A stretch of DNA of 64,000 bases, from the NCBI GenBank assembly GCA_003024785.1, contig PUQB01000308.1, positions 38,501 to 102,500 on the forward strand, in the 5' to 3' direction. Positions 12,132 through 23,102 of the stretch are shown here, piece by piece (positions within the stretch are counted from its first letter, which is position 1; every line of letters begins with the position of its first letter). Both the position numbers and the translations under genes were made by a program. The notes beneath the pieces were generated by a model. It searched no databases and had not been told where the DNA came from. It saw nothing but the letters and a program-made list of their open reading frames with translations. The DNA is from Selaginella tamariscina. Lineage: Eukaryota; Streptophyta; Lycopodiopsida; Selaginellales; Selaginellaceae.

Positions 12132-13062
12132 CCTCTGATATAAATTCTAGTTAAATTAAAAGAAATTAATTAACTTATTGTTTGTGTCGGCTGATAGACT
12201 TTGCATACGTCTCCAAACTTCATGTCGCAGGTGGTGCCTTCAACAACTAAGCTAGCCACTTAGTGAACGATGATTTTTGAGTACTTAGCTTCGTATAATG
12301 CAAGGGGGTAATGAAAATTATGTGAGCTTTTTATTGACTCCACATAAAGTGGTTAGTGTTAATTTTGGTAATTTTTTCAGACCTAGTCTAGTCTTGGAGT
12401 TTAGACGTCAACGAGGACGTTAACATTTTCAAAGGTAAAGAGTGTGTTATAGTTTTACTATGATTCTACCTTTTACTTTGGAGTTTGACTATTGTTACTT
12501 ACCAAGTTATATTGACGAACCTTAGGTGTTGGAAGAAATAGCCCACTTAGTGCACTTGGATATTTGATAGTCCGATTGGGTGTCGCTAGATATTTGCAAG
12601 AAACTCCAGGCGAAGGTAGCACTTTCATCTAGAAAACTCTCCCTCAATTTTAGTGTCTTGTTTAGGTTGCTTAATAGTTGGTTGACGGTGGTTTGACCAC
12701 CGTCAAACCGCCAGCCAACATGGACAAGCGACGAGACGGTGCGGCCGAGTAGTGAGGGTGCAGCAGGTATGGATTGACAATGATAAGTTGTCAAGCAGCG
12801 CTTAACCCAAGTGTAGATCCAATCGTCCGGATCAACTACTAAGATACTCATGACAACACGTGTGAGGGAGGCGCATAAATGTTACAGGTAGGACGTTGGC
12901 ACATGGCAGCAGACCAATGGGAGTGTGCTGCATGTACCTAGGGTCTAGCACTAGCCGACCCACTATATAAGCAGGAGGGCTTGTAGTGGGTTGGGGTCCT
13001 TCTAGTCCATCTTCTTCTTTGTATTTTACTCCACCTTCTTAGGGGCAGCTTTATATTTGGGT

Positions 13063-13102
<40 letters not shown>

Positions 13103-14047
13103 TTACTCCTTCTATCCACCACCTTCTTCAGTCATTCTTCTCTGCCCTGCTCCTAGTCCAACAACATATAGTCAAAGTGGGTAAAACACCCCACTTAGGA
13201 GAACTCCTCCTCACTTGTACATGGACCCTTGCGGTGTCTAGGTAAAGGCCATCTCACACCTTTCAGTGCTCCCTAGGGTAAGTCCGGCTCACCGAGGCGG
13301 ACCCCCAAGACTAGACGCTATCACAACATCTTGGCAATCACCGAGACTTCATAAAACCACCACACTTGACTTGCGGAGTCCCCGATGACCAATAATTGTG
13401 GTGAGTCCGGTGTGTCAAGTAGGGTTAGGAACACCCCTAGGATTGACCTAACCCTAGGGTTTCCCTCGAGTAGGTTTAGGGTTAGGTTAAGGTAGTCACT
13501 AACACTAAGGGGTGGCATTCTATGCTAGCCCACTAATATAATTAGGTAAAGAAGGGGGGGGGGGTCCGTCACATAAATAAGGTAGAATATATAATGAGAG
13601 TTTCTAGGTTCAAAAGAGAGCTCGTTATTCTCTTACCGATGCAAGCTAAGCTTGTGTCGTTAAGGGGTATGTCCCACCTTCGAGTGAGCTTACCCTTATT
13701 GTTGGTAGGATTTCGCCCTTGTGATCGGGTATGTCACACCCAAGGAGTTAACCAATTCTTTGATCTGTTAACTTGTTTGCAAACCTAGAAAAAATTGCCC
13801 GAGTTCACGTTCAACAAGAATAGTGGATGAGCATCTGCCTCATCCACACCAAGCTAGAAATGATATTTGCAGCTTAGCTAGCCCATACATCCTGACTCAT
13901 GAGGTGAGCCTTAATTGTAAACTTAGCGAATTGGGAGTGTGAGTTCCTAAGAGACAAGTTCCTAACACAAGTACTTTACCAGTTTTTACCTAGTGCCAGA
14001 AAGGTGGCTTGCTAGATGCCAACCCTGGAATCACTTTTTGGAAACCC
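12132..14047 (+). mobile_element. Long LTR of the Ty3/gypsy fossil (3' LTR)
   Basis: This follows directly after the chromodomain and shares its whole layout with a second, shorter copy at 21636-22882. Shared landmarks are AAATTCTAGTTAAATTAA at the start, the ACAGACTTTGCA-type region, and GCCAACCCTGGAATC plus TTTTTGGAAACCCC at the end. It contains a TATA box in CTATATAAG at about 12963-12971, as expected of a U3 promoter, and a (TA)n run at about 13065-13095. Ends are approximate. Confidence 0.75.
12963..12971 (+). promoter_or_regulatory. LTR TATA box
   Basis: CTATATAAG in a locally GC-richer context within the LTR. It probably marked the U3/R transcription start of the fossil element. Confidence 0.55.
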
Positions 14048-14059
14048 CTTAACAAAAGC

Positions 14060-15100
14060 TGATATTATAACTTTAAAATGTATGAGTTGATTAAGAAGAG
14101 ATTCTATTGGACAAATATGAAAGCTAATATCATAAAGTACTATAGGACTTATGACAAGTGTTAACAAGTAAAGATACCCAAGGAAAAACCAAGTGGGTTA
14201 TTAATACCATTGCCTATTCCAAATAAATAATGGGGTAATATCTCTATAGACTTTATCACTCATTTGCTAAGGACACAAAGGCATAATCAGCAAGTGTGGG
14301 TCATTGTGGAAAGGTTAAGAAATTTTGTCAAGTTAGGAAAAAATGTAAATGCATTAGAGTTGGCTATAATGTATATTTCTCATTCACAAATTTTCAGATG
14401 ATGCTATAAGTGATCGTGACTCCAAGTTCACTTTTAACTTCTAAAGAGGCTTTTCTAAGTGTAAGGTGTACCATCAATCAAAAGTAAGGTTATTGAGATA
14501 AGTATATTTCATTACTCGAATTTATACAACAACAGCCAGTAGAAGGGATTAGGATGAGCTTGTATTATGTTATGTTTGGATGGCAGCTTTTGAGCTGGGT
14601 TAGTAAGTAAGAAGGCCCCAGGCAAAATGAATGAGAAAGTTAAAGATTGAGTATTGAGCTTGAGAATATTTAGAATTTGTATAAGAAGAACTTACAAGTA
14701 GCTTAAAGCTAAGCTATTAAGTTTATTAATGAGCATAGAAACTCTTGAGAGTTCCAAGTGGGAGATTATGTATATTTGTGAATAATATTTGACACACATG
14801 TAAGGCAAAACACTATTGTGGCCTTAAGAAAGAGACACAATGATAAGTTATCTCTGATGTACTCAAGTCCTTATGAGATTTTGGAACACATGAATAAGGT
14901 GGCATATCAACTATGATTGCCAAAAGAAGTGAGGGTGCACCCAATGTTTCATGTTAACTAGTTAAAGAGATATTCATAAGGAATGAGGCCCACATATGTT
15001 TATTATGGATGTACAAAGAGGCTAATGAAATGGGACTAATTAATAGTTTATAATGTCCTTGAAGACAAGGACTTGTTAATGGAGGAAGGATTGCTATGAC
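14060..15100 (+). mobile_element. Second Ty3/gypsy fossil fragment
   Basis: Remnant of integrase and the region after it. The zinc-binding side is visible near 14080 (RFYWTNMKA-like), catalytic-core-like text lies at about 14200-14460, and the HPMFHVN hallmark preceding a chromodomain is near 14940. It is highly broken and separate from the upstream element, because it begins after that element's LTR. It is old, with no LTRs recognised. Confidence 0.65.
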
Positions 15101-15489
15101 CCGTATATAAATATAAATATAATTAATATATTTTTATAAACCAAAATATTCCCCAAAAAATGTTTAGGAAAGATAACCTAATACAAATCTGTGTGGAGAA
15201 GCTTCTAAGGAGCAACATATAGAGACTAGAGGTAGCTCAGGGTGGTCGAGTGGTTCTGGGAGGGTCTTTAGTATTGTACATGTTAGTGCTTAACAAACAA
15301 TGACTTCAGTCATTCATTGAAATCTTGGCTTGAATTTGGCATTGTAGAGAATCCACTTCCATTAAGGCATTACAATTAAGAAATAAATCTTCAAATGAGT
15401 TCATTATTATAAAATTATGAAGTTATGACCATGATTTCTTCGATAACCACACCAACTAGTACTCTCTTAGTTCCTCATTCCAAACAACA
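15101..15489. other. Intergenic / possible tRNA-derived SINE fragment
   Basis: At about 15232-15256 the sequence GTAGCTCAGGGTGGTCGAGT resembles a tRNA A box, and a weak B-box-like GGCTTGAATTTGG follows at about 15330-15342. Spacing is longer than in a normal tRNA and no cloverleaf is evident. At best it is a decayed SINE head. Confidence 0.25.
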
Positions 15490-16980
15490 TCATATGGTTA
15501 ACATACAATAATTAATCCACAACTAATAACGATGTTTGTCATATCAAGAGGTTGGACTTTTTTTGTACAATCCCAGCAATTTATTATGTGGTGAGAGCAA
15601 GAATTAGTATAATTCAATTTGAAAAGTAATTTTGAGGCACCTTGAGGGTGATGGTGGCAGTCTCTAAATTGGTTGTTGAACATGTATCTTGATTTGATCC
15701 CCTTACTAGCGATTTTGGTGTAAGTGCCATTACCAACCATGCAATTGGAGTTCCAGCTTCAGCTTTGTAACCTCGATAAGTACAATGTTGGTACACTACT
15801 AAAACCCATAAGTTGGTGACATTCATGAAATTATCAAGTATGTGGTGAGAGGTATTATAGACAACCAACATGCACGAATTTGTCAACTCCTAGGCAACAT
15901 TTCCAAGATGTTTTTTTTTATGCATGTAGAACAAATAGATGGTACAAGGCAAATCTAGATACTACAAAGTAGTTGCTGTAGATGTAGTATTTGTTGTGAA
16001 CAATATAGAAGGATTGTTATGCACCATTGGAGCATATGTTAAGAGTTGCACATGTACTTGAAAATATATGTAGGATTGGTCCTCATGATGGATTATGGTG
16101 TTTTAGTTTTAAGGGTTTTTTCAGGTACACTTTTGGGATGCAAACAAATCATAAGCAAATTCATAATATTTTCTCAAATTTTGAACATGCACTTCTTGAA
16201 CAAGGTTACACAATTGAATATACAAGAGTGTGATAGCATGTCAAGTAAGGGTAGATGGGAGCAAAGTTTTTGTGTTGCCTTGAGAATGCTACTCACAATC
16301 AACCAGCCACATGTAAGTTTAATTTTCATGTTGTTATGTTGTTGGCTACAAAAGTTATATGTAGTTATTTCATTGTTTTAGGATATATTATAGAGAAAGC
16401 AAAAAAACTTTGGTAAGAAGCAAAAAAACTTTGGTAAAAACAAAAACATATGTGTAAAAATTGGTATTTTAATTAGATGTCTCATTAAGTGTTTAATAAG
16501 CACTATGAAAGGGGATATTGTAAATGAATATGGATTAACGGTTAAGTCCAACTTAGTCATTTATTTTATAACAGTCTTACAAAATGGACCAATACTTAAA
16601 GAGCAAAATACTTTTATAGCATAATGGGGAACAATGACTTCATAGGATGATTCAAGTAAGATATATAATAACATATTTTATTTTTCTATTAATACATATA
16701 TTATTTTAGGTATGCAATAGCAATTAAAACTAGGTTTTCTTTTGGGCATAAAACAAAAGTAAAATTTTATAAATTATATTTCAATAATATTATGAAAGTT
16801 ACGCTAAATATAAAAACTATATGAAAAACCAACTTGTAAATTGTATCATATGTTATGAAATATACTACATCTCTAAACTATATGTCCAAAATTACTATAT
16901 ATAGTTATCAAGTTGAAAACTTTAAAAATGCCCCAAAAGTATAATTTACAGGTCTAGTGGGCAATTTAGTGTCACGCTTC
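15490..16980 (+). mobile_element. CACTA-like transposon fragment with DUF4218-type region
   Basis: The open frame at 16027-16233 reads LEHMLRVAHVLENICRIGPH, then DGLWCFSFKGFFRYTFG. This resembles the DUF4218 region of En/Spm (CACTA) TNP2-type transposases, where an H-x(n)-GP...FPFERFNG pattern is typical. The upstream sequence 15560-15940 also yields protein-like text but in broken frames. No CACTA termini were found. It is a decayed internal fragment; the family assignment rests on this short region. Confidence 0.5.
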
Positions 16981-17002
16981 ATTGTGAGGTGACTCTTACC
17001 TA

Positions 17003-17585
17003 ATAATAATATAATATGGTGTTTTTCACAAGTTGTGAACAGTGGTGCTAATTCACAAAGGTGGGGACCCAATCATACCATTAAACTACACAATATCCTT
17101 AATATTTTTAAAGTTGTTCAATAAGATGATTGAGAGGAAGTTAACAAATTGAGTTGAAAAAGCTAAAGTGAGGCATGAAGCCATGCAGGCTTTAAACTAA
17201 ATCACTCATGCACAAACCAATTGATGACATTTAGAATCCTTGTGAAGAGGATTAATAATCAAGCCATGAAGACATGTATATTACTACTTTATTGACTTCA
17301 AGAAGATTTTTTAACGCAATTTTTCAACATTAAGCTTGTGACACCTCGAGATAATGAAGATTATCAATTTCATTCAAATTCTTTATAAGAAGGTACAAAT
17401 ATAATTTTAAAAAGTCATATTTAAATTTAATATAGGGATGAAATAGGGTCATACATTAATTGGCTTGTATATTGAGGCAATAAAGGGTCTAATGTGTGAG
17501 TAGGGCCTCTTCAACATACAAATTGTAGAACTCTACATATACTTGCTTTTATATAGCAATGATATCCAATGAATAGAATGATGTT
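17003..17585. repeat. Repeat B, uninterrupted copy
   Basis: Begins TAATAATATAATATGGTGT and includes AAAGGTGGGGACCCAATCAT; ends near CCAATGAATAGAATGAT. A second copy at 22884-23102 plus 26016-26380 is split by the hAT element. No coding function is recognised; probably part of a larger non-autonomous element. Confidence 0.85.
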
Positions 17586-18954
17586 ACAAAAATAATTATT
17601 AGCACTAGTAGAGCTTAATAAACTTTTATAAAGACCCACATTGTAATGTTAGGAACACCAATAAATGACAAATTTAGTACGTAGGGTAAAAAGTTATTGA
17701 AGTGGAGAAGTACAAATACTTAATTATAGTCCCTTGGCATGCATGTACATACAAGAAATGTAGAATGGCACAATGTACATACTATATGATATAAGGAGCA
17801 TTGTGCACAGTACATGTAGATGTAAGAAAGTATGTTATCAAACTAAGATGATGCATGTAGGTCTAAATGCGTGTGAAATGTGAGGATCATGTTTAAAGGA
17901 GATGATGTGGAAAAAGATGGAGGGTTACACAAGCAATTCATTAAGATGACATTATATAAATTATGATTATTAAAGTGAACTTTTACTCATGGAGATTGTT
18001 ACATAGAAGTAGGTGGTAATACATGTTACACTTGAGTACATGGGTTTCCAATCTAGGGTATGATGCTATGCAAGAATTCATGCCCCTTGCCACTAAAGAG
18101 GAAAAGAAATTATGACACAACTTAAAAGCATGGATAGAGACTTAGGGATGCACCTAAATGTGTTATTAATGAGTCAAGAAGGCTACAATGAAGGACACAT
18201 ATAGCACTTAACACTGCTTGTAATAAAAAATGGGAGGAAGTTAAAGGTTTATATCTTAGAGATACACTTGTTAAAGATAATTACAATATACATGTAAGCA
18301 TTAACAAAAGTAGGTTTTAATAATGGGACAAAGATAGAGGGTCACCATTTGATTACGGAGCAAGACATGTAAATCCCAACGATGAGGAGAATATTAGCAA
18401 TCCTCCATTTTGGATCATACAATACAAACTACATGTGAAAGTAGAAAGGACTGAAGACATAAATGAATGAGCGAATATGCATGTTGTGCAAGAATAGAGT
18501 TGTGAATGTCCAACACACATAGATGGCTACACATTGATGGATCATAAAGATCTTTTGTTTTTTACCATGGAACCAACAATTAATCTTTTATTGTTTTTCC
18601 CGTTGTCTCTATATAATTACCCATTAATTTTATTTATAATGTAGTTTTATAATAATATTTTTGTGCACTTGTACTTGTATTTGCAATCCAATTAACCTTT
18701 TTTTAGATTTTCTTATATATATTGTTTTATTATTTTCCATAATTAAAAAATAGAATATTCTTATGAATATTAAGATTCTTATTTAATGCGTGATTTTTTT
18801 ATTCTTTTTTTTTTTTTGTGAATATGAAAAAAAAAATCCTCTTCAATTTGTATATTAATTTATATTTAATTAAACAAAAATATTTTTTATTAACATTATA
18901 AAGTAAATGCGAAACTTCACAATCTATATATATACATACATACATTGTTAAAAT
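17586..18954. other. Decayed, probably transposon-derived region
   Basis: No intact ORF. Short protein-like stretches occur in several frames around 17800-18560, including Cys-rich text near 17810-17890, but no domain can be named. AT-rich simple sequence follows to 18950. Confidence 0.4.
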
Positions 18955-19080
18955 CAAGCCTTGGGTACCAAATAGTGACCACGGTTATCTTCCACCCTTT
19001 AATTTCAATAAGATCTCGAAGCGCCAAAATCTTTCTGGATTTCATCCGTCTGAAAGTGTGTGTGCGCACGCCAATGCAAT
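18955..19080 (-). pseudogene. NLR exon fragment, inverted copy
   Basis: The reverse complement matches about 1250-1370 of the NLR pseudogene: GGATGAAATCCAGAAAGATT and AGGGTGGAAGATAACCGT are shared. The adjoining GTGTGTGCGCACG corresponds to the CA-rich intron tract before that exon. It is therefore a small genomic, not cDNA-derived, duplicate that kept its intron microsatellite. Confidence 0.75.
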
Positions 19081-20539
19081 ATAACTTAATTTATATAATG
19101 TACATTATATAAATTTATTTAATATATAATGTATATATATGTTATACCATACAATCTATGTATTATGTTACATATATATAAATTCTACATACATGTATGT
19201 AATAATGCATATATAAGAGTTTGTGAATATACATTAATATGTTAAAAACCTGGCTTTAATTTTTACTTTTTCATAAAAACCTTAATATGTAAAAGTTACA
19301 TATATCATATTAGATATCATGATATATTTAGCTTTATATTATAATTTAATGGTTAAGTGTGAACTAATATATATGCCTGTAAAGATGCTTATGTTTAACA
19401 TTTTGAGTGTCTGATTTAGGGTATGTTTTAAATTTTTTATACTTGGTCTGATAAATTTAATTACATAATTATACCAAAACTGCTTATCTATCAACTTATA
19501 TTGCTTCTTCTACGAATCTAAAGACATTTATTCTATGAAGTTTGTAAATAATTGCACCATAAACATTATCAAGAGATGCTACATATATGTGTGTGTTTTC
19601 ACATGTATATATTGGAAAGACAGAAAAAAGGATTGATGTCTTATAATAAAATAAAATAAAAACATTTTTTTTGTGAAATCAAAATATAAATAAAATGATA
19701 ATATTATTTTACTACTGAATAATATAAAACCTTCGTCGACAGGATCGTATGTAATATATAAATATTTAAAACAACATTATGCTTTTATATCTTGAGTTTT
19801 TTAGTTTTTGGCCGAGCATATGAGTAACACTGAATTTTCTTTAAGATTAGTATGGTTATATTAAAGATTTAATTATAAATAATATATTACAAATATGCAT
19901 ATACATGTGTCTTTTTAATTAAGGTTGCGGTATTACCCTGAAAGTTTTAAATTTACATCTGAATTTCAATTTAAACATGAACTTATATATTTATCAAAAT
20001 CAATAAATATTTTAGTAATCGATTAAACATATATATTGCAATATAATAAACATTTTACTAACATTAATAGTTTACTAATGTAAACTTCATTCTAATTCAT
20101 TTCAAAATTGTTATAAATTTAAAATATATATCTAATATAATTTATAAAACTAAACACGATGCAATTTTGAATTGAAGTTTAAGGTAAACATTAATAAACT
20201 TAGAACTTCCTTAGAATATGCCGTTTTCCCTGAAGTTAAATATAATAAAAAAGGTAGGTAAAAAACGAATCAATAGTTTTAGTTTACAATGTTGTTCTAT
20301 TTCGAACAACATAGAAATATGCTCGATGGGATACTTGGTATCTTATACGGCTGTGTGTGCGTGTAATTTCTACAAAAATACTTTTACTATACTTATTTAA
20401 TATAAAGTATTACCAAGAATTAATTAAAAACGTAAGTAAGTTGCTTCCTAAGGTAACAATACATCAATACTAACCAATATTAATAAATATCTATCGTAAT
20501 AGCATGTATAAAATCAAGAATTAGTACTACTTACTACAA
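19081..20539. other. AT-rich sequence; from ~19630 direct duplicate of the PPR 3' flank
   Basis: From about 19630 this sequence parallels 40425 onward (TTGATGTCTT, then AACATTT...TTTGTGAAAT; later GCTCGATGGGATACTTGGTA and TGTGTGCGTGTAATTTCTAC). It is the downstream flank of the duplicated PPR gene. No coding region is seen. Confidence 0.7.
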
Positions 20540-21635
20540 TTACGACGAGAGTTGAGTTCTGCGTTGTTTACGACCATTAAGCTCGTTAAGCACGTCATTA
20601 ATATTTTCCTCAGGCACATATCCGCCATCGACCATCTCCTCAGGTACTCCTCAGCCTCCTCTTCTCTCATCACCGTCGTACATAGGACCATCTATAATCC
20701 TTGAACACATCAGAAAAATCCCAGTGATGTCAACTACTCAAACACAATGAGTTCATGTTTGTATGTACCTATGTGTATGATTATGTGCATGTATATGCCT
20801 AACATGCAAATAACAATATGAACTTGGAAAAATTCAGCGATGTCAATTGCAAGTAAATGTATATGCATATATCTGTTCACATGTATTAAACAGTTCATAT
20901 ACGATTGTATACAAACATATACATATTTACACAGATTATATATTCATTATAAGTACAAGGGTGTAAGTAAAATGATGTATGTATGCTAACAAAACAGCAG
21001 CCATAGTTGATATTCATCATTACATACTTAACCTCAACGTATTAGTATTAGTGTTCTATTTCTCTGTTTTATTATGAAAAATCATGGCCATGTACACAAA
21101 GGTCGCACACATATATAGAAATCACGCATGTACATGCACAATATAAATGGATCAGTTCATATTGTGTAACATAAGTTAATGGTGAAAAAATAAGAAAGAA
21201 TGAGAAAACAACTAGATATGGATATGTCTATACATAAATGTGTATGCAAATATGGATTGCCATATATTCTTAATACATATAAAAACAAGTATAAGTATGC
21301 ATCGTAAATGAACTCCTATCACACTACACTATTTCCAATGTATATATGGTTAAAGAAGATCGTAACATAAAGCATATTATAAGAATAAAGATAAATTCAT
21401 AGACATACATGCACACATGATATATTCACTATATAATATACATAGATTTACACGTCATAGGCATAACTGTAAATAACAACTAAAATGATACCATATCGTT
21501 ATATACTTCCATACCATAGGAGTTAAAGAGATAAATGTACATGCATGTAAATAGTATTTCATGTTTCATGTTCTCTCTCTACCACACACCTACTTGAAGA
21601 ACTCATGAGCCTCAAAAATCTTGTCTGCTCTATAT
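20540..21635 (-). pseudogene. Truncated duplicate of the P-type PPR gene (last exons)
   Basis: The last exon, 20540-20733, matches the final exon of the gene at 41234-46244 (EEAEEYLREMVDDGYVPEE region, then NGRKQRR-like C-terminus), with internal indels. Intron sequence 20734-21590 is alignable along its length. Only the 3' end of the preceding exon (about 21590-21635, KIFEAHEFFK) remains before the duplicate is cut by the solo LTR at 21636. Everything upstream is missing, so it cannot make a full protein. Confidence 0.85.
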
Positions 21636-22882
21636 ATAAATTCTAGTTAAATTAATTTTTTTTAATTAGCTTGTTGTCTATCTCGAGTGACAGACTTTGC
21701 AAACATGCAAAAAATTCTAAGTGACTTCATGTCACAGGTGGTGCCTTTGACAACTAAGCTAACTGCTTAGTGAATAATGATTTTGGAGTACTTGGCTTCA
21801 CGTAATGCAAGGGAGTAATGAAAATTATGTGAACTTTTTATTAACTCCACATAGAGTGCTTAGTGTTATTTTCCGGTTAATTTTTTTTGAACCTAGTTTA
21901 GTCTTGGAGTTAAACGTTAATGAAGACATTGACATTTTCAAAGGTAAGGAGTGTGTCATAGTTTTTACTATGACTTTAACTTTTACTTTGGAGTTTGATT
22001 ATTGTTACTTACCGAGTGTGTTGACGAACCCTAGGTGTTATAAGAAATAACCTCACTTAGTACACTTGGATATTTAGGAATAGCCCGGCTGGGTATCGTT
22101 AGATATTTACAAGAAACTTCGGGCAAAAAAGCACTTCCATCTAGAAAACTCTCCCTCAATTTTGGCGTCTTGTTAGGTTGCCTAATAGTTGTGGTGAGTT
22201 TGATGTGTCAAGTAGGGTTAGAAACACCCCTATGATTGACCTAACCCTCCTAATCTCCCCTCGGGTAGGTTTAGGGTTAGGTTAAGGTAGTATACTCACT
22301 AACACTAAGGGTTGGCATTTCGTACCAGCCCACTTATATAATTAGGTAAAGGGGGGGGCTCCATCACATAAATAAGGTAAAGTAATGTAGTGAGAATTCC
22401 TAAGTTCAAAAGAGAGCTCACTATTCTCCTACTTAAGTTTGTGTTGTCAAGGCACAACTCTCCGTTGTGCAGCCCTAACTTCACACAATAGGGGTTGTCT
22501 CACCTTCTAGTTAATCTACCCTTATCGTTGGTAGGATTTCACCCTTGTGATCTAGTATGTCACACCCAAGGAGTTAGCTAATTCTTTGGTTTGTTAATTT
22601 GCTCATAAACCTAGAAAGAATTGTCTGAGTTCACATTCCGCAAGAATAGCAATGAGGTCTTGCCCTAGCCACCTCATCCACGCCAAGTTAGGAACGATAC
22701 TTGCAGCTCAGCTAGCCCACACATCTTAACTCATGAGGTGAGCCTTAATTGTGGACTTGGCCAACTGGAGGTGTGAGTTCTTAAGAGACGAGTTCCTAAC
22801 ATGGGTACTTTACCAGTTTTTACTTAGTGCCACACAGGCGGCTTGCCAAATGCCAACCCTGGAATCCCTTTTTGGAAACCCC
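21636..22882 (+). mobile_element. Solo LTR, Ty3/gypsy
   Basis: A shorter copy of the LTR at 12132-14047, in the same orientation, with both ends recognisable. No internal element sequence adjoins it: the left flank is PPR-gene DNA and the right flank is repeat B. A solo LTR left by LTR-LTR recombination is the simplest reading. No clear target-site duplication was found, possibly because of rearrangement. Confidence 0.7.
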
Positions 22883-22883
22883 C

Positions 22884-23102
22884 ATGTAATAATATAATAT
22901 GGTGTGGTTTTCACAAGTTGTGAACAATGAATAAAGTGATGTTAATTCACAAAGGTGGGGACCCAATCATACCATTAAATTACACAATATCCTTAATATT
23001 TTAAAGTTGTTCAATAAGATGATTGAGAGAAAGTTAACAAATTGAATTGAGGAAGCTAGAGTGAGGCATGAAACCATGCAGGCTTCAAACACTCATGCAC
23101 AC
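22884..23102. repeat. Repeat B, second copy, left part
   Basis: Matches 17003-17213 with small differences. Its right end carries the first copy of the hAT target-site duplication (23095-23102). Confidence 0.85.
23095..23102. repeat. hAT target-site duplication, left
   Basis: ATGCACAC immediately left of the terminal inverted repeat; identical to 26016-26023. Confidence 0.9.

Noticed and set aside
13420-13500. TTTAGGG/CCCTAA-like motifs suggesting an interstitial telomere
   Set aside because: Only a few irregular motifs, shared by both LTR copies, so they are part of the LTR and not a telomeric tract.
12132-22882. The two LTR copies as the 5' and 3' ends of a single large element
   Set aside because: The interval contains unrelated fossils and a duplicated PPR gene end, while the chromovirus body lies upstream of the first LTR.
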